The notes beneath the pieces are model-generated. The model did no database searches and was not told where the DNA came from. It saw only the letters and a list, made by a program, of their open reading frames with translations. DNA of 6,389 nt from Deltaproteobacteria bacterium. GTDB taxonomy: Bacteria > Desulfobacterota > Anaeroferrophillalia > Anaeroferrophillales > Tharpellaceae. The stretch lies in assembly GCA_013153415.1 (NCBI GenBank), contig JAADEO010000117.1, positions 1-6,389 of the forward strand. The letters are read 5' to 3'. This document shows positions 1 through 4,870 of the stretch, one piece after another (position 1 is the stretch's first letter; every line of letters begins with the position of its first letter). The position numbers were made by a program, and so were the translations under genes.

Positions 1-441
1 ATCGAGATCCGCCAGCTGATCAAGGAGATCGGCCGGGAAAAGACAGTAGTATTTTCGACCCACATTTTGAGTGAGGCTGAAGCCACTTGCGATCGGATAG
101 TAATCATCAACCGGGGCCGGATCGTGGCCGATGGGCCGACCGAACAGCTCCTGCGCGAGGTCGGTGGCGCCGCGGTGGTCGATGTGGTCTTCAGACAGGC
201 TGCGGCCGAGCCGATCCGGGCCGAACTGCTTCGGGTTCCCGGGGTCGCCGAGATCGAAATCCTGCCGCTCGAGGAGAGTGAGGAGGACCTCGTCAAACTG
301 GCGGTGTTCAGCCAGGAGGATGAGGATGTGCGGCCGGCCCTCTACCGGGTGATCCGTGAACAGGGCTGGGAGCTTCTCGATTTTCACCGCCGGACCCGGT
401 CGCTGGAAAACATTTTCGCCCAATTAACCCGGGAGGATTAG
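1..441 (+). CDS. ABC transporter ATP-binding protein, GldA-like, C-terminal part (5' truncated)
   Basis: This is the last 146 residues of an ATPase that starts before the window; the frame is open from base 1. The H-loop (switch) histidine is codon 21 (bases 61-63) in the segment FSTHILSEAEATCDRI, followed by INRGRIVADG, the usual end of an ABC-2-type nucleotide-binding domain. Walker A, Q-loop, signature and Walker B must lie upstream and cannot be checked. Residues from about 48 to the end form a small alpha/beta extension like the DUF4162-type C-terminal domain common in drug/GldA/Nat-type ATPases, ending SLENIFAQLTRED. It would hydrolyse ATP on the cytoplasmic face to drive the permease encoded three bases downstream. 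A TTG at 67 could be read as a start but would cut off the H-loop histidine, so it is not the real start. The family is clear; the GldA label rests on the neighbours. Confidence 0.93.
   Translation: MEIRQLIKEIGREKTVVFSTHILSEAEATCDRIVIINRGRIVADGPTEQLLREVGGAAVVDVVFRQAAAEPIRAELLRVPGVAEIEILPLEESEEDLVKLAVFSQEDEDVRPALYRVIREQGWELLDFHRRTRSLENIFAQLTRED
431..436 (+). promoter_or_regulatory. Ribosome binding site of the permease gene
   Basis: GGGAGG lies inside the last codons of the ATPase gene, eight bases before the ATG at 445. It supports this start and tight co-translation of the ATPase and permease. Confidence 0.7.
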
Positions 442-444
442 AAA

Positions 445-1149
445 ATGAGTGGCACTATTACAGTTTTCAAAAAGGAGTTGAAGGGTTTCTTCTTCTCCCC
501 CATCGCCTATATCGTGATCACCACTTTTCTGCTGATTTCAGGCTGGTTCTTCTTTTCCACCTTTTTCCTCTACAACCAGGCCGAGTTGCGGAACTTCTTC
601 ATCCAGCTGCCCCTGATTTTCTCCTTTGTCATTCCGGCTGTGACCATGCGTCTTTTTTCCGAGGAACTGAACGGGGGTTCTTTCGAATTGCTTTCGACCC
701 TGCCTTTGAATGACACCAGTATCGTCCTCGGCAAATTTCTTGCGGCTTTAGCCTTTGTTGCCCTGATGTTGCTGCCGACCTTCGCCTATGCCCTGACCGC
801 TTCCCAGCTCGGTGATCTCGACTGGGGGCCGGTGATCGGCGGTTACGGCGGGGCCCTGCTCCTGGCCGGAGCTTATATCGGGATCGGCCTTTTCGCCTCC
901 TCTCTGACCAAAAATCAGATCATCGCTTTCATCATCGGCATGGCGAGCTGTTTTGCCCTGACCGTGCTCGACCGGATACTCTTCTTCGTGCCCGAAGGGG
1001 TTCTCGGCTTTTTCGCCTACCTGGCCTCGGCCACCCATTTCCAGACCATCGCCCGGGGAATAATCGACACCCGGGACCTGATCTATTTCTTTTCGATCAT
1101 GTTTGTCTCGCTCTACGCTACGGCCCTGGTGCTGAAAGAGAAGAGATGA
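445..1149 (+). CDS. ABC-2 type permease, GldF-like inner-membrane subunit
   Basis: This is a 234-residue polytopic protein. I place six hydrophobic segments at about residues 18-41, 50-70, 96-119, 130-153, 157-182 and 210-230, the normal topology and length for a small ABC-2 permease. Between helices 2 and 3 lies MRLFSEELNGGSFELLSTLP (residues 68-87), the conserved amphipathic loop with a Glu and Gly-(T/S)-(F/L)-E-L-L core typical of ABC-2/GldF/NosY-like permeases. The N-terminus (TVFKKELKGFFFSPIAY) also matches the start of GldF-type subunits. The gene begins three bases after the ATPase stop and precedes a GldG-family gene, which is the main reason for choosing GldF over a generic ABC-2 permease. 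It should form the membrane channel, probably as a homodimer with two ATPase copies. The substrate is unknown. The stop codon shares ATGA with a possible 28-codon mini-ORF. Confidence 0.92.
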   Translation: MSGTITVFKKELKGFFFSPIAYIVITTFLLISGWFFFSTFFLYNQAELRNFFIQLPLIFSFVIPAVTMRLFSEELNGGSFELLSTLPLNDTSIVLGKFLAALAFVALMLLPTFAYALTASQLGDLDWGPVIGGYGGALLLAGAYIGIGLFASSLTKNQIIAFIIGMASCFALTVLDRILFFVPEGVLGFFAYLASATHFQTIARGIIDTRDLIYFFSIMFVSLYATALVLKEKR

Positions 1150-1232
1150 CGGCGCAAAAGATCATGCGAATGCACGTTTGTCTGTTATCCGGTGCTGATG
1201 AGTTCAAAAGCCCGATATTCAAGGAGGTTTGA
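1146..1232 (+). other. Possible 28-codon mini-ORF filling the permease-gldG gap
   Basis: The ATG at 1146 overlaps the permease stop as ATGA. The frame runs 28 codons (MTAQKIMRMHVCLLSGADEF, then eight more residues ending FKEV) to a TGA at 1230-1232, two bases before the GTG start of the gldG-like gene. Its last codons are the Shine-Dalgarno sequence of that gene. The only upstream purine stretch (AAAGAGAAGAG) abuts the ATG, so initiation would depend on coupling to permease translation. No signal peptide, membrane helix or family is recognisable. An open frame of this length is quite likely by chance, so this could be an untranslated gap; the equal-length counterpart at 3471-3557 is why it is listed. 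Confidence 0.25.
1221..1227 (+). promoter_or_regulatory. Strong ribosome binding site that fixes the GTG start of the gldG-like gene
   Basis: AAGGAGG is a near-perfect Shine-Dalgarno sequence. It lies seven bases before the GTG at 1235 but only one base before the in-frame TTG at 1229, which is far too close. The GTG is therefore the likely start. Confidence 0.85.
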
Positions 1233-1234
1233 TT

Positions 1235-3478
1235 GTGGCAAATGACAGTCAAAAAAAGAAAAACAGTCCTTTGGGGCGTTACGGTAAATTTCTTCTCTAC
1301 CTGGTGGTCGTGGTTCTGATCAACCTGGTCGGTATCAACCTTTTCACCCGTATCGATCTGACCGAAAACCGGGTTTATTCGCTTTCGCCGATCAGCAAGG
1401 AGGCGGTCGCCACTCTGACCGAGCCTTTGACTTTCAAAGTGTTTTTCACCCCCAACCTGCCGGCTCCCTATAACGGCGTGGAGCGCTATGTGCGCGATTT
1501 GTTGCAGGAATACGCTCTGGCCGGTAACCACTATTTCAATTACCAGTTCTATAATACCGGGGGGGAAGGCGAACAGGCGACCGGTAACCAGGAGATGGCC
1601 GCCAGTTACGGTATCCAGCCGGTGCAGATCAGGGTTATCGAAAAGGACGAGGTGAAATTCCAGAAAGCCTACATGGGGCTGGCCGTGATCCACGGCGACC
1701 TGGTTGAAAGTCTGCCGGCGATCACCCGTACCGAGGGGCTCGAATACCGCCTGACCACTACCATTTTGCGGATGAACAACAAGATCAGTCGTCTCCAGGC
1801 TCTGCCGGAAAAGGTGAAAATCACTCTCTACCTCTCCTCCTCTCTGGAACAGGTGGCACCCTATCTCAACCTCAAAGACCTCGCCTCGATGCCGGATAAG
1901 ATCAAGAAACTTATTGACCGTCTCAACCAGCAGCTCTACGGCCAGCTCGATTATGCTTTTTACGATCCTTCGAGCAGCGCCGAAGCCGACAAACTGGCCC
2001 GTGACAATCAGATCATGGAACTCAAATGGCAGGGTTTCAAAGATCGTCAGGGACATCAGATTCCCGGTGGCCACGGCTATGCCGGGCTGACCGTGACCTT
2101 TGGCGACGAACGCCGCGATCTGCACCTGATCTCGGCTGTCAAGGTGCCGATTTTCGGCACCCAGTACCTGCTTGCCTCGATGGATGATCTCGAGATGATG
2201 CTCAACGGGGTCATCGAAGAGGTGATCGGCATCAACGAGAAGATCGGCTGGCTGGGCGACCACGGCACCATGCCCCTGCAGGCGGCGATGGCGATGCCGG
2301 GACAGCCGCAGCCCGATGCGGCTTCCAATCTCAACGCCCTGCTCAGTCAGGAATATGCTCCGCAGATGGTTACCCTGGATAAAATGAGTTCCCTGGCCGG
2401 GATCAAAACCTTGATTATCGCCCGGCCGACCAAGCCTTTCAACGATTACGAACTCTACCTGCTGGATCAATTCCTGATGCAGGGCAACAACCTGGCGGTA
2501 TTCTACGATCCTTTCGAAGAGAAGATGCCGCCCCGCAACATGATGATGATGGCGCAGGGGCCGGTTTATATTCCCTTGGATACCGGCCTCGACAAGCTCC
2601 TGAAGCATTACGGGGTCGAGGTCGAACAGGCCTACGTTCTCGATAAGGAGTGCTACAAGCAGCAGATGCCGCAGCAGCAGGGCGGCGGCCAGCGGCCGCT
2701 CTACTTCGTACCCATGATCAAGAATGAGAATATCAACAAGGAGTTTCCCTTTATCAGGAACATCAAGGGCTTGATCATGGTCAAAGCGGCGCCTTTGGCT
2801 ATCTCGGAAAAGTCCCTCGAGGATTCCGGGGTCAAGGCGGCCACGCTTTTTTCCTCATCCAAAGAGTCGTGGCTGATAAAGGACCATATCGATCTCAACC
2901 CGATGCTGACCCAGCCGCCGGCCGATGCTGAAAAGTTTTCCAGTTATCCACTGGCCTGTCTGCTCGAAGGTTCTTTCCCGAGTTATTTCAAGGGCCGGCC
3001 CATGCCGGAGAAACCTGAGGCCGAAAAGGTGGGCGAGAAGGATAAAAAGAAAAAGGCCGAAGAGCTGAAGAATAAGGCGGAAAAGAAATCCGAAAGCGAA
3101 AGCCCGTTGCTCAAGGAGGGTTCCCTGGAGAGTTCCGGAGCCCGTCTTGATCAGGGCAAACCGGGGCGCATCGTGGTGATCGGTTCGGCCGCGATCCTCG
3201 GCAACAACGTGGTTGATGAAAACGGTTCCACCCCGAATGCTCAACTGTTGCTCAATATCGTCGACTATCTCAACGGTCGTGAAGAGTTAGCGATCCTGCG
3301 CAGCAAGACCCAGCGTTTCAACCCGCTGGCCGAGGTCGATCCTGAGACCCGGAGTCTGATCAAGGGTCTCAACCTGGTGGGTCTGCCCCTGCTGGTGATC
3401 TTTGTCGGTCTCCTGGCCTGGCTGCGGCGCGGTGCCCGGCGCCGGAAACTGAAGCAGATGTTTTCGACTGGTGAGTAG
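1235..3478 (+). CDS. GldG-family ABC transporter auxiliary protein
   Basis: A 747-residue protein starting at GTG 1235. One N-terminal helix (about residues 16-37, FLLYLVVVVLINLVGINLF) is followed by the family-typical RIDLTENRVYSLSPISKEAV, where a short Leu-Thr-Glu-N-(R/K)-x-(Y/F)-S-L-S motif leads into the extracytoplasmic domain. Residues about 40-330 form the first ABC_transp_aux-like domain. Residues 396-428 (IARPTKPFNDYELYLLDQFL, then an MQGNNLAVFYDPF stretch) match the conserved second-domain signature in which a bulky glycine-rich turn ends in Asp-Pro. A second helix (about 710-730) and a basic tail LRRGARRRKLKQ return the C-terminus to the cytoplasm. Both halves are fused to helices, so the bulk should sit in the periplasm next to the permease. 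A Lys/Glu-rich insert at about 590-625 and a run of four methionines near residue 437 are unusual. In Flavobacterium, GldG has been linked to gliding; here no other gliding gene is present and the substrate is unknown. Confidence 0.9.
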   Translation: MANDSQKKKNSPLGRYGKFLLYLVVVVLINLVGINLFTRIDLTENRVYSLSPISKEAVATLTEPLTFKVFFTPNLPAPYNGVERYVRDLLQEYALAGNHYFNYQFYNTGGEGEQATGNQEMAASYGIQPVQIRVIEKDEVKFQKAYMGLAVIHGDLVESLPAITRTEGLEYRLTTTILRMNNKISRLQALPEKVKITLYLSSSLEQVAPYLNLKDLASMPDKIKKLIDRLNQQLYGQLDYAFYDPSSSAEADKLARDNQIMELKWQGFKDRQGHQIPGGHGYAGLTVTFGDERRDLHLISAVKVPIFGTQYLLASMDDLEMMLNGVIEEVIGINEKIGWLGDHGTMPLQAAMAMPGQPQPDAASNLNALLSQEYAPQMVTLDKMSSLAGIKTLIIARPTKPFNDYELYLLDQFLMQGNNLAVFYDPFEEKMPPRNMMMMAQGPVYIPLDTGLDKLLKHYGVEVEQAYVLDKECYKQQMPQQQGGGQRPLYFVPMIKNENINKEFPFIRNIKGLIMVKAAPLAISEKSLEDSGVKAATLFSSSKESWLIKDHIDLNPMLTQPPADAEKFSSYPLACLLEGSFPSYFKGRPMPEKPEAEKVGEKDKKKKAEELKNKAEKKSESESPLLKEGSLESSGARLDQGKPGRIVVIGSAAILGNNVVDENGSTPNAQLLLNIVDYLNGREELAILRSKTQRFNPLAEVDPETRSLIKGLNLVGLPLLVIFVGLLAWLRRGARRRKLKQMFSTGE

Positions 3479-3557
3479 CGGAGCCGATGGCTTGCAGGCT
3501 GAATCCCTTTTACGGTGCAATGGATTTGTTTTGTCTGTTCTGAGTAAGGAAGGTTGA
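3471..3557 (+). other. Possible 28-codon mini-ORF filling the gldG-DUF4340 gap
   Basis: The GTG at 3471 overlaps the last eight bases of the gldG-like gene in another frame. The frame runs 28 codons (MSSGADGLQAESLLRCNGFV, then LSVLSKEG) to a TGA at 3555-3557, two bases before the ATG of the DUF4340 gene. There is no clear Shine-Dalgarno sequence before the GTG. Length (87 bases with stop) and position relative to the next start equal those of the frame at 1146-1232, but the two peptides share only a short SGAD string at different positions. It may be chance. Confidence 0.2.
3547..3553 (+). promoter_or_regulatory. Ribosome binding site that fixes the ATG start of the DUF4340 gene
   Basis: AGGAAGG ends six bases before the ATG at 3560 and directly abuts the in-frame TTG at 3554. 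The ATG is therefore the real start, giving 350 residues and an N-terminus MKKEYLLLVV. Confidence 0.8.
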
Positions 3558-3559
3558 AA

Positions 3560-4612
3560 ATGAAAAAAGAGTATCTTCTGTTGGTGGTTGCGATCGTCGC
3601 TCTGGGGGCGCTGCTGTTTTATCAGAAACAGGGTAAAGTGAATTACCAACTGCCGAAACTGCCCGCGATCAGTGATGCCGCCGACCGCCTGGTGGTCGAA
3701 AAAGGCGGCCAGCGGGTCGAGCTGCGCCGGGTCGACGGCAAGTGGGTGATCGAACCGCAAGCCTGGCGGGCCAACCAGGAACGGGTCGACAACATGGTCG
3801 ACGAGCTGAAGAAAATCAAACTTTCGGCTCTGATTTCAGAAAAAGAGAATTATTTGCTCTACGAACTGACTCCGGAAAAGAGGTTGACCGCTTCTTTATA
3901 TAAGGGAGATCAGCTCCTGCGCCAAGTGATGATCGGCAAATGCAGTTCGACCTACCGCCAGACCTACGTCATGCTCAAGGACGACCCTCGGGTCTACCAG
4001 GCCCTCGGCAACCTGAAAAACAATTTTTTCTCGACCGTGGATGAGTTGCGTGATAAGACCGTGCTCAAGATCGATGATCAGGATTTGGCCGCGATCGATG
4101 AGGTGACGCTGGAGCGAAATGAAAAAAGCGGGCTCCAGACCCTGGTAATGGTCAAGGTGAAAGCTGCCGATGATAAGCCGGGTGATAAAAAGGATGAAAA
4201 TAGCGCCGCCCGGTCTGCAAGTGCTGGAAAGTGGCAGCTCAAAGACGGCGGTACTCCGGTCAAGGACCGGGAGGTGGCCGCGTTATTGAAAGTGCTTTCC
4301 CATCTGCAGTGTAGTCGTTACCTGGAAGAGGGTGCCGAAAAATCCTTCGGAAAACCCTTTTATCGGGTTGTGGCCAAGGGCGGCGGTCGGGAATTTTCGA
4401 TCGCTTTGCAGCCGCTCAAGGATGGTTCGTATCCCGCAGTTTCATCCTATGCTCAGGGGGCTTTCCTGCTGCCGAAATGGAAGGCGGATAAGATCGTGCG
4501 CGATTTTTCGGTTTACACGGGAGAAAAATCGGCAGAAAAGAAGGTTGAGACCGGCGCCGGGAAATCCGGAAAAGGTGAGAAACACAATCAAAACAGCAAG
4601 AAAAAGAGATAA
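3560..4612 (+). CDS. DUF4340 domain-containing protein, N-terminally membrane-anchored
   Basis: A 350-residue protein. MKKEYLLLVVAIVALGALLF provides a positive start and one hydrophobic helix (about residues 5-20). No lipobox or clear signal peptidase site follows, so I read it as an anchor with the rest in the periplasm. Residues about 43-190 carry the repeating beta-rich DUF4340 pattern: GGQRVELRRVDGKWVI, then a linker containing RVDNMVDELKKIKLSALISE, YELTPEKRLTASLYKGDQ, VMIGKCSSTYRQTYVMLKDD and the conserved VDELRDKTVLKIDDQDL. A charged, low-complexity segment (about 204-222) separates this from a second half (224-322) of similar style, and the protein ends in a Lys-rich tail. It is the standard partner of GldG-family proteins in non-gliding bacteria. 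The function is not established; proximity suggests it works with the ABC complex at the outer face of the inner membrane. It is the last gene before the terminator. Confidence 0.9.
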   Translation: MKKEYLLLVVAIVALGALLFYQKQGKVNYQLPKLPAISDAADRLVVEKGGQRVELRRVDGKWVIEPQAWRANQERVDNMVDELKKIKLSALISEKENYLLYELTPEKRLTASLYKGDQLLRQVMIGKCSSTYRQTYVMLKDDPRVYQALGNLKNNFFSTVDELRDKTVLKIDDQDLAAIDEVTLERNEKSGLQTLVMVKVKAADDKPGDKKDENSAARSASAGKWQLKDGGTPVKDREVAALLKVLSHLQCSRYLEEGAEKSFGKPFYRVVAKGGGREFSIALQPLKDGSYPAVSSYAQGAFLLPKWKADKIVRDFSVYTGEKSAEKKVETGAGKSGKGEKHNQNSKKKR

Positions 4613-4642
4613 TGACAGTTTCCGGTTCCTTATAACCAACAA

Positions 4643-4694
4643 GCCTCCTGGCCGCTTGCGAAAAGTTAAAAGCGTGGTCAGGAGGCATTTTTTT
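4643..4694 (+). terminator. Rho-independent terminator of the ABC/GldG/DUF4340 operon
   Basis: GCCTCCTGGCC (4643-4653) pairs with GGTCAGGAGGC (4676-4686) through eleven base pairs with a single G-U. The 22-base A/T-rich loop can close further with GCTT/AAGC. An A and then seven T (4688-4694) follow at once. The hairpin begins 30 bases after the DUF4340 stop, the usual place for an operon end. There is no matching A-run on the left, so it acts on the + strand only. Confidence 0.92.
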
Positions 4695-4870
4695 AGTACC
4701 TTACAGGTTTATTTCCCGCACAAAAAAACAAGAAAAATCATCGCCGGAAAAGGTTCTGATAAAAGTACTTGTTTACGGGCTGGAAAGGTTCGATTGGGTT
4801 GCGGGGGTTATTCCCGCATTAACGGTATCCGGCCCCGTTCTCGCAGGGCCGGAGAACATTGTAGATTTTT
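4695..4870 (+). other. Non-coding leader with inverted repeats upstream of the transpeptidase gene
   Basis: This stretch separates the terminator from the transpeptidase start. TGCGGG (4800-4805) pairs with CCCGCA (4813-4818) across a seven-base loop, and a second copy of TTCCCGCA at 4713-4720 offers a competing partner. TCCGGCCC (4828-4835) pairs perfectly with GGGCCGGA (4846-4853). GTTCTC (4837-4842) can instead pair with GAGAAC (4852-4857), and the two pairings exclude each other because they share 4852-4853. Seven T (4866-4872) follow nine to twelve bases later. The first half is A-rich (4721-4737). I found no good -35/-10 pair or sigma-54 site. The structures suggest a transcribed leader, possibly with attenuation, but no known riboswitch class is recognised. 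Confidence 0.5.

Noticed and set aside
2543..2554. A run of four ATG codons in the gldG-like gene, considered as a repeat or internal start
   Set aside because: It is in frame within a conserved part of the protein, has no Shine-Dalgarno sequence, and a four-unit triplet run is too short to call a repeat.
1118..2608. A 496-codon open frame on the minus strand
   Set aside because: It is antisense to the gldG-like gene and its protein is rich in His, Gln, Gly and Arg with no domain or membrane pattern. The codon bias of the + strand gene, with few stops in the mirrored frame, explains it.
3487..3543. An 18-codon ATG frame in the gldG-DUF4340 gap
   Set aside because: It has no Shine-Dalgarno sequence, lies within the longer 3471-3557 frame, and does not share the two-base spacing to the next start.
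4612..4635. A seven-codon frame (ATG overlapping the DUF4340 stop as TAATG)
   Set aside because: It is too short to judge, has no independent ribosome binding site, and ends just before the terminator.
4741..4800. A search for a promoter before the transpeptidase gene (e.g. GATAAA at 4758)
   Set aside because: No hexamer near TTGACA stands 16-18 bases upstream of any TATAAT-like box, and no GG-N10-GC sigma-54 element is convincing.
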